Source of the DNA: Toxoplasma gondii ME49
Taxonomy: Eukaryota; Apicomplexa; Conoidasida; Eucoccidiorida; Sarcocystidae
Direction of reading: 5' to 3'
DNA length: 64,000 nt
Assembly (NCBI RefSeq): GCF_000006565.2
Contig: NC_031476.1
Span: 6,108,400-6,172,399 of the forward strand
The notes beneath the pieces are model-generated. The model did no database searches. It was not told the origin of the DNA and worked only from the letters and a program-made list of their open reading frames with translations. The position numbers were made by a program, and so were the translations under genes. This document shows, one piece after another, positions 1-12,869 of this stretch (positions are counted from its first letter, which is position 1; each line of letters opens with the position of its first letter).

Positions 1-516
1 TCCTTTTCCCTGCGTCATCTCTGTCGGTTTTCCACTGCTTGCTTTTCCGCGGTTCTCTGTATAGCGTGATCGTTCAGTCATCTTCTTCTCCCCATTTCCC
101 CCCTGTGCGGGTGATCTGCTTTCTCTCGCGCTCGCGCCTGGAAATCTCAAACGCGGGGACCGCGCGCGAAACAGCCTTATGGCATGTGCCTTGTCGCATG
201 TACTCAAAAAAACAGCTTCTCTCTCGCAGCATAGCCGCAGGCAAAGAGCCGCCCTTTCCGCGATGCAAAGCACAAGCACAGCCTTGGTTCTCGCGGTCTC
301 CTTGTCTCTCTCCATTTGTCTATATACCCAAGCATGTGTACATGTAAATAGATCTTTTTCAACCATGCACACACTCACATGTGCATATGCATACATATAT
401 AAATATATATATATATATATATAAATACATATATATAAATATATATATAAATACATATATATAAATATTTAAATATATAAATATATATCTATATACATAT
501 GTGAGTGTTTGTGTGT
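1..516. other. Downstream flank with TA-rich tract
   Basis: No gene is supported here. The stretch lies 3' of the AK-like gene and probably includes its 3' UTR. Positions 391-502 are a (TA)n/ATAAATA tract. Confidence 0.5.
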
Positions 517-2610
517 CTATGGGAACGCGCTTAACGGAGAGAACGTGTGTGGTGTTGTATTCTTTGCTTGTGCATGCATGTAGGAATCAGGGTCGCTGCT
601 GTCTTGAGAGAGAGATCTTTGTTTTGCGCTAGATGGTCTGCCGTCTCTGCCCCCGTAGTCTTGGAGACTTCTACGCAAATGTTCTCGCAGGTGCTTCGAC
701 TGGTCGACTGTCGACCGCGGCTCGTCTGCGTCGATGAATCCTCCACGGAACCGCCATTCACCTTCGTTAACGTAGTATGCGTTGAGCGCGCGTTCGACCT
801 CTTCCCGGTCGACATCCGGCTGGTCTTCGTCTTCCTCGAGACGCTGCAGCACCGCCTGAGGAAGAAGAAATGTCGACGCGTAAAGGGCACAAATCGCGAC
901 GCAGAGATCCCGACAACGAACGGTTCTTCCTCTCTCTGGAAATGCTAAACAACGACCCGCTAACGCCCGGCCTCGGTTGAGAGATCCCTGCACAACTCGA
1001 GGGAGACAGAAGTACGTTTGGGGCCTGGCCGAACATCTGCTGATCTCTGCAGAAATCTCTGCACTCGCTTTTGCAGAGGCGTTCTCCGTTCCTAAAGAAT
1101 TCTTCTCTCCTTTGACGGAGTCGACAGGCTCTCACCTCCATGGGCAGCGATACCTGCACAAGTTTCTCAAATTTTGCACCCTCTTTGAGGAAGGCTGAAG
1201 CCTGACAGAGACAGAGAACAGGAACGCAGCGCGTGAGCGCTCATGTGGGGAGTCTCTCGCGCTGCCTCACGCATCGACTCTCCGGTTCTCTTTCTTCTGT
1301 CGTTCTCTCTGCTTCTTTCTCTTCCTTTCGTTTCTTCCTCCTTCTCTCTCGTTCTTTCTCTTTCTGACGCGCGCGCTTCGTGATTCACAGGAATTGATCA
1401 CTCGTCGTTAATTTCCTTTTCTTCGCTTTCCTCTCTCTCCCCATGTCGACAAAGACTGTTGCAGTCCTTTTTTCCTTCACTTCGCTTGGCACTTGAGCCT
1501 CTCTCCATGACGTTAGTCGTTGCCCTTCTGTGTGTGGCATCTCTTTCGCTCTTCCTGTTCTCTTTTCTTTTTCGCTCTTCTTCTCCTCTTCTCTCCTTCT
1601 CCGACCTCCCTCTCTCTTTTCTTCCTGCCGTTTCTCTTCTCGCCCAAAGTCCTTCTCTTCACTCTGTCGCTCGTTTTCTTCGCTGTTGTTTTTCCTCCGC
1701 GGTTCCCCTTTTCTTTCTCCATGTCGTCGCGGTGCAGCGCTCTGCTCCACTCTCTCCCAACAAAAAAAAAAGCGAACGCGTTCGCACGCGTCCATCTCTT
1801 GTGTGTGCCGGACAGGAGACACAAGCGCCGCGAAGTCCTTCGTCGCGCTCTCACCTGCGCGACTGTGGCTGGGTATCCGACGAGGAGGCAGCCTGGCGCC
1901 GCCTGGAGTTCTGTGTCTGCTTCGAGAATCTTTGCGAGAACCGCCGCGAGGCGTTCTGGACTGTCGAGAACCGCCTTCAGCTTCTTCTGTGAAAGCTCGG
2001 GCATCTTCGCTCGAATTAGCGTCTCTGAGAGAAACAGCGCAGTCACTCGAAAAGCGCGCGCGTGAGGCCGAGAATGCCGCGCAGACGCGGTGCCGCGGGG
2101 CCCCTGCCTCAAGCCTGCCAAGTCGAGCAACAAACAGTCCTGGCTGTTCGGGAACCTTTCAGCTCCCTGACAGAAGACAGGCGTTTCCCCTTCCACCGTC
2201 CACGCGAGGCGGCAGAGCGAAGACGAGGTGCCGAGCATCCAGCCGAGAGAAAAGAGACGCGAATGGAGTTGTCCGAGACGCGAGGGAGACGACCCGCGAG
2301 TCTTGCTCAAGGAGAGACAGAATAGAAAAAGACAGACAACACAGACGGACATCCCGTCCAGAGACGGCGGCCAATGCAGAGACGAGGGAGACCGAGCGAG
2401 GACGAGACGACAAGAGAGCTCCTGACGGCGACCCTCCAGCTTTGGAGTCGAGGAGAGCGGTCAGAAAGAAAGAAAGACGTCAAACAGACACCGGACTCAC
2501 CGACATCAGGCAGAAGCTTGTAGCGGCAGGCATCGCAGAGGCTCTTCGCGACGTTTCGCATGTCGACTGTGGGCGGTGCTGCGAGCGCGACGACGGCAGG
2601 GCGACTCTCT
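517..2610 (-). other. AK-like domain d and C-terminus, P-loop destroyed
   Basis: Four phase-consistent exons follow 3330-3263. Exon 2610-2501 reads PAVVALAAPPTVDMRNVAK: beta-1 is kept but no G-K-T. Exon 2024-1855 has LDSPERLAAVLAKIL and GCLLVGYPATVAQ (family: GFPRT.AQ). Exon 1201-1136 encodes FLKEGAKFEKLVQVSLPME. Exon 855-517 starts AVLQRLEEDEDQPDVDREE and has ALNAYYVNEGEW, then a Ser/Asp-rich tail to TGA at 517. The order matches an AK fold throughout, which is strong evidence for descent from AK despite the lost ATP site. Confidence 0.75.
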
Positions 2611-5600
2611 CTGTTGGAGAGGAAACGTCAAAAGGTCAGCATGTGTGTGTCGCGGTTTTTTCTGCGAGGCAGGCTCGGCAGCGCCAGTCGCAGATTCAGC
2701 AGCGATCTCCCGCCCAGTGTTCCAGCCCAAACGTCCGCCTCCAGAAGCAAGCCTCGCTCCAGAGGTCGCTCACACTGAGTGTGCGGCGTTGCGCGCGGCA
2801 GCTCTTGGGTGGATCGACGCACGAATACCTCTTGCAGGACGTCGACGCCTGCGATGGCCCCGCAAAACGAGGAGACGGCTCTTCCCCTCTGTCCTGCCGC
2901 CTGACCATCGGAGCTCTGCTCCCCTCCTTGCACCTTTCAGTTCTCTCCAGGCCGGTGGCCTCCCACAGACACACAGGTAGGCTGCGGTCTCTTTGCTCCT
3001 CGGAGCAACGAAGTGATCTAGAGGACTCGCACAAGTTCCAAACGCTTGGCTCCAGCGGTGGACAGCGCAGCAGACCGGTCCAGAAAAGAGTTGGCCTAAA
3101 CCTGGAACGCCCGGTTTGCAACGGGAGACAGGGCGTTGCGCTTCACGGGTGGTGCCCCAGATCGCCGAGCCGCGGCTGAAGGCCTCCAAGGTCTTCAGAG
3201 GAAACGAAAGAAAAGGCGAAGAGATCAGTGAAAAACCGACGTGGAAAGAAGGCGTCGCCTACCTGACGATCTCAGTCGCGAGGTCTTCAGCGCTCCTCTC
3301 GCTCTCGTCTGTCACTTCGATCACTTTCAGCTGCGTTGAGACAGAAGAAAAAACACAAAGACAAGGAACGTAGAGAGAGACCCGAAAAGACGAACACAGC
3401 AACACTCCTTAGAGTTCCAGCGAGATGGATAAAGCATGCGAGAGAAAAAGAGCAGGAAAGAGTAGCCTTATTACTTAATCCTAAAATTTAGATAAATGAA
3501 AAATTTGAATGCAGGTGAATAATATGGTTCTGAAGTTTCATACGCAATGTACCTTTCCATCCGTTAAATCGTAAACAGAATCAGAAATCGACAGCGTAAG
3601 ACAGAAGCACAGATGCGAGAAAGAGAAAAAGGGGAGTGAAAGAATATAGATTTGGAGCGCAGCAGCGACCCGGTAGCGGTGGGAGAGAAAGAGGTGAGGT
3701 ATGCAGCTGGTCAGGATGTTTTTTTACACAGTGGCGCGGATGATGAAGTCAGAGGAACAGAGAGACGAACAAAAGCAGAGGTCAACGGTAGCGAGAGGCA
3801 AACAACAAACGAGAAAACGTGGATGCCAGCAGCTAGCAAGCATGCGAAATTTCCAGGACTCTCGGTCTTGGTCTCACCTTTCGACTGTAGAATTGCGTCA
3901 AGGATTTCACAAATCTCACGTGGAGTTCAGGCTCCTGTGTGCGGGAGAGAGGATCTGATTGGACACAAGAGAAAACAAACACAGATGCAAATGGCTGAAA
4001 ATGTGTCTTTGTATGCGCGAGCGCATCATTCAACAGATGTTTTTACGCAAAAACGTAATTGTTTCTGAAAGATGAAGCTGAAATGCACTGTTTATCAGGC
4101 ACATACACTATTCTGTGACAAGTGGAGGAATGCAAATATAAATATATATATATATATATATATGTCTGTACGTAGACCTGTGTTTGAGCATGCATTCTTG
4201 CAAGTCGGAGACTCGTTTTTTACCACTGTTACATGACCGAAAGGCATTTCCAGTGTGCGAGGAAACACCGTTGCGTAGCGTACAGTTGTTGATGAGGGGA
4301 TCTGGGGCACTGTCGCAGCACAGGGGCAAGCATTGTGCAGGGGCGCTTGTGTGTTCGACGAAGATTTTGGTATGCATTCGATATGTCTACAGTCGCGTTC
4401 TTTCAACGTCGACGTCATTTTGGAGGCAAACGGAGAGCTTCTCGACTCGTCCAAGAGAGGGTGGGGGGAAGACGCGAAGCCATGGAAAAAGAGGTGACAG
4501 AAACAAGTTAGGTCCTCCAGAGCTGTCTCCACGAGCCTGCCAGCTCCACGCAATCAGGTGGTCTCCTCTGTCTCCTCTCTCCAGAGCTCCCTCACTCTCT
4601 CGCTGCCGTGCATGCATGACTGCGCGTGCACAAATGCGTCTAGTCCACCGCGAGACCGAGAGCGACTGTCCAGTTGACAAGGCCCCGAAGAGTCAACGAA
4701 CGGAGACGCACATGGATGGTGGGTCGCGGTGAAGTCTCATGCATCAATACACGCATGCATGTGGTTTTGATCCGAGCATGCAGGCTTTTGAAGAGGGTGA
4801 CGCACAGCGAGGCGGAGGGACGAAGCCGCCGGTTTGCCGGACAACGGCCAGCGCATTTAGACACCGCCTTCGGTGTGTCGGAGTCTACGCCTCAGTCCCC
4901 GTCTGAATTCCAAGTCTCCGGTTTTCGAGCTCCAGCGCGGCTGGAACTCTGGACCTTTTCTTTTTCTTTTTGTCGACTGACCAATTTGAGGAGCTCCGCG
5001 CACACAGACGACTCGCTCGACGGTGACATTCGCGTCGAAGAGACGGAACTCCGCGTCACTCCACGTCCGCGGCAGATTCACCAAAACTGCGGATGTTCTG
5101 CGGGTCCTGTGCAGCGCTTGTTGAACGGCGCCTGCACAGAACCGCGAGTCTTCCGTCTTTTCCTCCTGCAGTGCAAACATCCTCCGAGACCAGACGAGAA
5201 CCTCAGAAACGAAGAAACCGAGTGCACGCCGCCACAGCGACGGCGGTCGAACTCGACGAAGGGCGTCCCGAGTTGAACGTCTGTTGCAGTGTTTTCAAAT
5301 GAAAACGTTTCGAGAAACAGCCAGCTGAAAGGGAGAGGAGTGAGCAACGCCTCAACGACTCGGACGGACTCGTGAGCGCAGAGACGCATCCGTGCAGGAC
5401 GGCTTGCGCGCAAGAGCTCTCGAAAGAAACCGACCAACACACAAAACTGTGAACAGGCTTCTTCCTTACAGGGGTCTCTACCGCATTCCAACATCTTTCG
5501 AAACATATTCTGACGCACTGATACCTAGCCACGCGCGTGTACATACGTATATATACATATATATACATATTCATACAGTCAATTCGATACACATGTTCAC

Positions 5601-6674
5601 ACCGGTATGTATACGTCTAGGCAGGTACATCATTGGACTCGCTGAGTACCGACGGTTTCGCATTTGTGTCGCCTGTGGACTACTATTTTACAAAACCGCA
5701 CGTGGATCTGTATACCACCACGGTGCGTTTGCTATCTGAGCTGTATATGTAACCGTACACAAGCAATATACTACATGTATATATATATATATACTTATAT
5801 TAGGTTTTTCGCGCGTGTGCCATATAGATGCCTATCGGCCTCTATATACATGTATACATATATATATAAGTGGAGACGAAGTATGTTTTGATTCTGTGTT
5901 TCTGCGGACTGGAACGGGAGTGACTTTTCTGGGTCTCACTGGCAGCTTCTGAAGGTTTCCAATCTCGAGCGCATGCGCCTTCAAGGCGGCACAGTCGAGG
6001 AAAAGCAGGTCGTTGAATTTAGAGAGAGCGAGGGCGAGTGGCGTTGTGTCGTAGCCGAACGGGCCTACGATGACCGTCGCACGAGGACGAAGAGGAGACA
6101 AAAGGTCGCAGAGTCTCTTCCCCACAGATCGGTTGGCAGCTGCAAGAGGACAGTCTCGTAGCATATCGCAATCGATCGTGTGGAGAACTCCTCGAGCCTG
6201 AGCAGGTATACCGAGAAAATGAACGCACTCGAGAGGAACGTCAGCCACAGGTTTCTCCATGCACACAATTTATGTGGAGTGACACGCCAATTCGTATGTA
6301 TGTATGCATATATATATATATATATATATATTATTTATATGCATATACACACACGCATCCATATATATATATATATATAGGCATATATTTTAAGCAGACA
6401 GACAGACAGATAAAGAGTTAGATAGATGGAAAGACAGAAAGGTGAGTAGATAGAAATAATTGCAATTGTGTGTGGCATTTTACTGGCTATCTTTCAACAT
6501 CCATAAATCTGAAGACGCACGGCAAACGGTTGCCGATTGTCTCGCGCGAGGTGCAGTGATTTGTCGGCGGTCATTCGTGTAGGCAAGAGGTGCATCACAA
6601 CTTCAGGCTCGCCACTTTGCGCTGTGAGTCCATCAGACACACCTCTAGACACATAGACCTGTATGCATGTATGA

Positions 6675-6733
<59 letters not shown>

Positions 6734-9700
6734 GATTTGTGTAGGAACATTCTGACTTGTTCGTTGATGTAGACGTGCGACTTCAGCTACCTCAAGGTCA
6801 GCGAAGACAGCGTTCATGTCCTGAGAACGAAACGCTTTTCTTCGCGTTTCCATAGCCATTAGCGAAGTCGTGTCAGAGATTTCCAAAGACTTCAAAGTGG
6901 ACGCCATCGTCCGAATGCGAATGGCACGGACTGTGCAGGAGACCTGCAGACGAAGCAGCGACTGATCTGACCGTTACAGGCAGGCGTTTCTCTTTCTGGA
7001 AGACAAACGGCCAGCACCCATGTCCGTCAATCACCTCCAGGAATGGAGGCGGAAACATACGAACATACTCACGTTGTGTCCGCCGCAAGAACAGAAATGA
7101 GAGTCGACATGCACATGTATGTAGGGTCTCTGACGGAAGTCATTTAGGTTTCACCGCTTGCAGATCGAAAGGTGGAGGTCCTCTCAGGAATGCATGCAGA
7201 CGTCTAGTCCTAATTTCACTGACTGAAGGTTTTGTTTCTCTTCAGCATCTGTTGGCACACAGCTGCATGTATCTCCACCGACAGAGCGGCAGCTAACCGT
7301 TGCACAGGGAGAGATAGACGGGGGAATATCTTGAAGAATACCTTGATATGTAGAGGCACAAGTATATGCAAAATTGTGGGCACTCACACGCATGACTGAA
7401 TATCCTTCCATGGCTATCTACTTTCATGAGTTTAGGCGTTCGTCCACCTACAGAGCAAGTGCTGTTCTCCCCTGTCTGTGAGTCATGGATCGCTGCACGG
7501 AAACTGGAAATAAAACATGGACGAGATCAGGAAAAACTCGAAAGCAAGCAAAGCGGAACCTTCGCGACGGCTTCATGGTACACAATACATGGAATGAGAT
7601 TCCAGGTTGGCCGGTGTCAGAGCAGGAGACCAGCACAGAGACGTCCGTCTCAGATCTCGGATAGAGTTTCGCCCCGGTGCTAGAGAGTCAGAGCGATTGA
7701 AAAGGGATTTCCGTACTTGTTCTTCGACGAATCGCATTTGCTTGAGAGTCATTGGGAAGTCGGTGATAACGAAGTTGTCGACTCCTGAAGAAAAACAACA
7801 ACGTTCTTCAAGGAACGGGTGATCGAGGCTCCAAACCACCAGCCGGCCATCACCACCTGCCCTTATGCATGCAACATTAACAGACACATACATTCATGCA
7901 TACATACATACATATACATACATATACATACATACAAGCAGATACGTATATTGAGGGGTGTTTATGCTTCTGCTTTGAGGCACCTAGATCAATGAGTTTC
8001 GTATCGTTTCAATTCACACATCCACACAGACGAGTTCTTGCCTGTCGAGAGCATGCCTGTCGCCATCTCTCTTCCTCTGCACGAGGCCGCGTCGAACTTG
8101 GACGCAGACGCATCGCCGGTACGCGACGACCGACACAGCGAGAGACGGCGATGCAAAAATGTCGAGAAGACGAATTACAGACAGACGAGGGCATGGTGCA
8201 GGAGTCACCGAAACGCTGTACGGATATACTGGATCAAGGAAATGTAGACCGTTCCCCCAGCGGCAACACAACTTCCCCAGCCGGGATCCAGTCCCCAGGT
8301 GTATAGAGATCAGAGATGCCGCCCGGCGGAAGAGTCGAGTCCGCTCTCTCTACACATGTCTTTCGCGTTGAACTCCCGACAGTGAAGCACTCGCCTTGGT
8401 TCTGTAACGTCTTCAGTTTCTCGACCAACAGAGGACAAACGACGGAAGCCGGAGGAGCAGTTCCTGAGGCCAGCATGTGCGTCAGAGAGGTATCGGCTCG
8501 CGCGCGGTCTCTCAGGAGGCTCTGCAAATCCACATGTTGCGCTCTTTCGCCTTCGAGGTTCTTCGCAGCTTCACAAATGGGCAGGCCGGGAGCAGCCAGC
8601 AAGTAGGTCACCACCGGAAGAAAGAGATGCTTCACTTGTTGAAAAATCGCCTCCGGAGACAGGGATCCATCGACGACATAAACCTGGATGTCGGGAGCAC
8701 AGGCACAAGCCGCGCGCAGACCGTTGGCCACAGGAGAAAACGCTTGAAGAGCTACAGCGTCCACTCAAACGTACGTATCCGTAGTACCTGATACCCCTGC
8801 TGGTGAGACTGTGTGTGAGGCGAGATGTTCGGGAAAAACTTTCTCGCAGACACGGTTGACGGCATTTGAGGGATGCATGCAAATTCGATATCCACCGAGG
8901 GGGAGGGCCTCACACACAGCTGCACACAAAAATTTCCAGATGTGAACTCCTGCATCCAGAATTCGGTTTCTACGCGCGTACATGTGCAATAACCTACCTG
9001 CCTAGCTTTTGGATATCGATTTCGGACTGAGCATCTCCAAAACGCTATGTATTTCACCTCTAATTATACATATAAATATATAAATAAATATATGTATTTA
9101 TTTGCATATATATATATATATATATAATTGTATGTACATGTGCATGGCGTGGGTATGCAGATCTATGAGCTGAGGGCAATGTGTTGAGAGGGATCTGCGT
9201 TTGACCGAACCTTTCCAAGGCGTTGGTAGTAGTCTTTGATGTGCGTCATTTGTTGAAGACTCTCGTCGATCTTCTCCTCAAGGGGAAGCGCGCCTGGAGA
9301 CCGACGCAGAGAGACGCATTTCAGCATTCTTGTTTCTCTCCACACTTGCCTGAGAGGCGAGGTACGAGGTCTCTTCTGGGGTGTTGCAAACCACCTGGTC
9401 CTTCGTCGACTGTGTTTGTCGTATACTCCGCCACAAGGCGTTTTTCAGTAGAGAAACGATTTTCAGCAGTCGCTCTTCCGAGAAAGAAAAGAGGATGTCG
9501 ACTGCACCAGCGATTGCGCGAGATGCTTCGGAAGTGTGTCGATCCGCTAAAGAGATGCTGCACGTATTTGGATCCCTCTGAGGTACAAAGATCGCTAGAA
9601 TCTAGACATCAAAGGAAAAAAGAATTCAAACTTCGAGCATGCCGAAAACGGACAAAGCGTGTGCCGAGTGACCCTCTGCCTGCTCCAGAGCCTCCGGCGA

Positions 9701-10720
9701 CAGAGAGTTGGGCTGCCAGACACCGCGCGTATTTCTTTTCGTCTGCGCAGGTTGCCTCTCCCTCAACTTCTGGATCGTCTTGTCTCGTGAGTTCTCTTTC
9801 GTCCCCTCGACAGCGACTCACTCGGTTCCCTCCGCTCCGACTTTTCCTCTCGACGGCTGTCGATGTGTGTGCATGCAAGTGTGTGTCGTGATGCCTAGGC
9901 GCAGCTGTTTGGCGCTTCTCAGGAATTCAACTTTCCAGACAGCGCCTCGTTCCTTTTTCAGGAACCCGCAGACAAGCGCGACCTCAAGTAAAGCGCACGG
10001 ACTTCTCCCCGGAAGCCGCTTCGCCGCGTTGTCTCGGTTTGAGGCACTGACTGCTGCTGAGGTATCGTCACGACAGTCGAAGCTCGTTTCTTCGGGAACA
10101 CAGAGGCAGAGCCGCGTCGATGGAAAGAAATGCGTCCCCGTGTGTGCACAGGCACAAGGATCCTGCAGAGCGGACGCCCACCGAGAGCCAAGAACAGACC
10201 GGGCAGTTAGACGCGAACCTGGAGCGCGCCTAGTAGGTGGCCTGAGGAAGAGGTTTCGAACGTGTGAAAGAGCCGGTCTTTCTCTCACCCGATATGTTTG
10301 TCTGTGAGCCTCGAGAGAGGAGAAGGTCGCGTGGACAATCCAGGAAGACGACAATCGCTGGAGCCGCGCCGAGTTCCCGGTCGACCTTCTTGGCGTATTC
10401 GACTGAGAGAAGCGAACTCGAGAGAACGAAGCGATTGTTTTCGCTGTTCTCCAGAAACGCGGACATCCACACGCGGGCTTCGACACTCGCAGACGGAGTC
10501 TCTCCGACATGCGCCATCTGCTCCAGCATTTGTCCAAGTGCAGACTTTCCAGCGATCTCCTTCGCCGCCAAGTCCTCTGAGACCCACAGCAGAAAACGTC
10601 AAACGCACGCCAGGTGCTCCCCTGGCAGCTCTCGGCCATGTCTCCAAAGTCAAAGTCAACAGGTCTATATGTGTACACATAAAGGCATCTGTAACTGTAA
10701 CTTGTATATATAGGTGTATG

Positions 10721-10758
<38 letters not shown>

Positions 10759-12291
10759 TGTGTATGCACGGGAAGGTCACATTTGCCTGGGCGACAGGGC
10801 GTTTGGCTGTGTTTCGCGACAGCTGTTCGAAGAGCGTGGTTAGGGCGGCGGCGGTTTGAAGGAAAAACAAAAGTTCAAAACTCTGTTTACAAATTGCTTG
10901 AATGTGAACTCTGCTCCGTTGAAGCTGTTTCCTGCTGAGGTGGAACTCGTTCTGTCAGAACGCAAGCAAAGGTTCTCCGTGTGGTGCCGAAAGCATACGC
11001 TCATCAGATCCCCCGCAAAAACGCGGCAAGACAACCGTCGTTGCCGCACAACCGTGCGTAGCGTATATATATATATATATATAAATTTACGTATATATAT
11101 ATATATAAATTTAAGTATATATATGATGTGTGTATACGTAGAGATGTGTGTGGTTGTGATCGTATGAGGTTTGTGAACGAGGTGATGCTCTCCTTTCTCT
11201 AATATCAATTGTGGGACCTTGGCTTCTTGGAAGATACTGCGCGTCCGACGTCGCCTTAAAACGATTCTGTTTACAACATTTTATCCTGCCTTTTACAGTT
11301 TGTAGTACATTAGTTTTATGTATCCTTATATACCCTGCAGGTATGGATGCTGCGCTTAAAGTTGCCAGCATGGTGTGTGTGTCTCTGGATTTTCTTTCGT
11401 TTCTTTTTCGGAATGTTCAGAGAAGAGTCGCAGGGGCACTTACTGAAACTGAGCGCCAAAAATCCAGTTTCGTCCGCAATTTTCTTGCCAACGGTTCGCT
11501 TTCCCGAGAGAGGTCCGCCAACGATTCTCACGAAGAAGGGTGGCCGCGGCAGCGAATCCTGCAGAACGTGAGGCATTTCCTTTCCTTCTTGGACTCTGAT
11601 GAGTTTTCTTTTCGGCGGTTCTGCAAGCAGTCAGAGATTCCTGGGAACAGACTCTCGTTCTTCTTCGCCTCTCACCTTTGGAGCGCGACTTCCGATACTC
11701 TCAGGCTTCTGTCGATTCTCCGCCTTCTCGTTGGACGCTTCAGAGCCCCCATACGCAGCTTCTCTCGTGTGTGCACAAATGCGCGGTCACTCTCACCAAG
11801 TAAACTCACAATGCGTCGGCATTCTCGAACGCATTCCAGTGCACTGCGATACAGGATAGATTGACAGAGGTAGGTAGATAGGGAGGTACGCAGAGTTCGA
11901 CTCTCCATTTGAGCGAAACGCCCTGGTGAGTATACACAAGAACCGAGGTAGACGCAAGTCTCCGTCTATGTACCTACACATATTTGGGGCGTTGTGTCGA
12001 GACCTCCCACTGCAGTGAAGTTGTCTCTGTTTTCCGACGCGCAGTTGCCCGGTTCTTTGTGTTCTTCGCGTCCAGCTCCACCCGACCTGCCTCACCTGGA
12101 GAATCGATGAGCAAGTGCTTCGCTCCTTCGTAGCGACGGCAATTTCCTTCCAGCCAGTCGGCCAGCCACGACACAGCGGCGAGACCCTGCGGTTTCACGG
12201 CGCACAGAGCCTCGAGACTCCTGCCGAGAACACACCCCACGAGGCTTCCACTTTCTTCGTTTGAACAAGCGCGCAATACACGATGACTCAT
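517..12291 (-). CDS. DPY-30 plus four adenylate-kinase-like domains (AK9/AK7-like protein)
   Basis: Adenylate kinases interconvert ATP+AMP and 2 ADP. Multi-AK and AK-DPY-30 proteins such as AK7 and AK9 are ciliary. Exons with good splice sites, in order: DPY-30 exon ending 12096; linker ending 11676; 11558-11444; 10576-10289; 9293-9211; 8751-8395; 7784-7717; about 6880-6780; about 6640-6500; 6139-5940; 5165-4982; about 4445-4393; 3934-3878; 3330-3263; 2610-2501; 2024-1855; 1201-1136; 855-517. The last six run without a phase break to the stop at 517. Pieces near 10.2-9.3, 5.4 and 4.4 kb are incomplete. An ATG at 12289-12291 could start a separate gene, but the region just upstream is TA-repeat sequence like the introns, so fusion to the NDK gene stays possible. 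Function is inferred from the domains only. Confidence 0.7.
3263..6139 (-). other. AK-like domain c, P-loop degenerate
   Basis: Exon 6139-5940 reads TVIVGPFGYDTTPLALALSK; the canonical GPPGSGKGT is replaced, including loss of the Lys. DLLFLDCAALKAHAL follows. Exon 5165-4982 has SAVLVNLPRTWSDAE (GFPRT-like, arginine kept) and TVERVVCVRG. Exon near 4445-4393 gives VEKLSVCLQNDVDVERTRL, the lid/arm. Exons 3934-3878 and 3330-3263 join in phase and give VKSLTQFYSRK then LKVIEVTDESERSAEDLA, the typical AK C-terminal strand and helix. Confidence 0.68.
6500..8751 (-). other. AK-like domain b, P-loop destroyed
   Basis: Exon 8751-8395 closes domain a (VYVVDGSLSPEAIFQQVKH) and opens domain b with LLAAPGLPICEAAKNLE at the P-loop position, where the G-x-G-K-G-T core is absent. 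LQSLLRDRA and MLASGTAPPASVV then match the AK LLR and G-x-x-V-P segments. Exon 7784-7717 gives NFVITDFPMTLKQM (family: GFPRT..QA). Exons near 6880-6780 (SLEISDTTSLMAMETRR, NAVFADLEVAE) and 6640-6500 finish it. It is likely a pseudokinase or scaffold. Confidence 0.68.
6676..6731. repeat. (TA)n microsatellite, about 28 units
   Basis: The longest uninterrupted (TA)n in the window, placed between two candidate exons of AK-like domain b. Confidence 0.95.
9061..9127. repeat. ATAA/TA microsatellite
   Basis: TATAAATA and (TA)n units in the intron 3' of the exon 9293-9211. Confidence 0.85.
9211..11558 (-). other. AK-like domain a, Walker A retained
   Basis: Exon 11558-11444 holds the P-loop IVGGPLSGKRTVGK, which keeps Gly, Pro, Gly and the key Lys. 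It splices in phase (GTAAGT donor) to 10576-10289: IAGKSALGQMLEQMAHVGE (AMP-binding helices), then NNRFVLSSS (position of the GFPR strand) and VVFLDCPRDLLLSR (Walker-B-like strand and lid start). Exon 9293-9211 supplies the closing helix EEKIDESLQQMTHIKDYY. The GFPRT arginine position is lost. The lid between 10289 and 9293 was not resolved. Confidence 0.75.
10710..10756. repeat. (TA)n microsatellite
   Basis: GTATGTATATATA-type run in the intron between the P-loop exon and the next AK-domain-a exon. Confidence 0.9.
12096..12280 (-). other. DPY-30 motif
   Basis: The frame reads LGRSLEALCAVKPQG followed by WLADWLEGN. This matches the DPY-30 pattern: an amphipathic helix with Leu spacing, then a Pro, then a second helix ending in LA-x-x-L-x-x-N. 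The motif is a dimerisation/docking helix pair found in NME5, AK7 and radial-spoke proteins as well as DPY30. It is followed by LLIDSP and a GTGAGG donor at 12095. It sits between the NDK and AK parts of the locus. Confidence 0.6.
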
Positions 12292-12295
12292 ACAT

Positions 12296-12480
12296 GTTGT
12301 ATATATATATATATATATAAATATATATACATTTGTATTATATGTAGATAGATATGGTATATATATATATATATTTGTGCGTATACATATATATATAGTA
12401 TATGTTGTGCATTCACGTATCTATATATACTGTATATATATATATATATATGTTTTGTATATACATTGTTTATATATATT
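12296..12480. repeat. TA-rich compound microsatellite
   Basis: Several (TA)n runs separated by short spacers. It lies immediately upstream of the ATG at 12291 that may start the DPY-30/AK gene, or in the intron that joins it to the NDK exons. Confidence 0.9.
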
Positions 12481-12869
12481 GAACGTGTCAATAGGGATCT
12501 ACAGTTTTTCTCGGGAGCTCTGCGTTCAGGTACATGGGGAGATAGGTCGAGAGAAATACACATGATGGAGTAGGGTGAGGACGCTGTATCGATAGAGCTG
12601 CGCTTTCATGAGCGAAGGCGAGACAAGTACAGATGAACCGCGATGCAGAACTGTACACCTCAAGTCGACTAAACAGTGAGGGCAGGCAGGCTCGGGGAAT
12701 CTGGGAGTTCAGCTAGAATCTTCCAGATTCTTGCGGTGAATTTTATACGAAACAGAAACGCCACAGCGCTGACCGACATGCACATACGCGCTTGCGCTCC
12801 GTTCTCTACGCACCAGCCAAATGATTGAAAACGCCAAGGGTCGCATGCATGTGCTGTTCAACTTCAAAT

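Noticed and set aside
1530..3179. 549-codon plus-strand open frame
   Set aside because: It runs opposite three well-supported exons of AK-like domain d (part of 3330-3263, 2610-2501 and 2024-1855), the protein is low-complexity Ser/Arg-rich, and no domain is present; it is an antisense shadow of GC-rich DNA.
9818..10870. 350-codon minus-strand frame
   Set aside because: It is out of frame with the AK-domain exon 10576-10289 and includes the intronic (TA)n translated as Tyr-Ile repeats.
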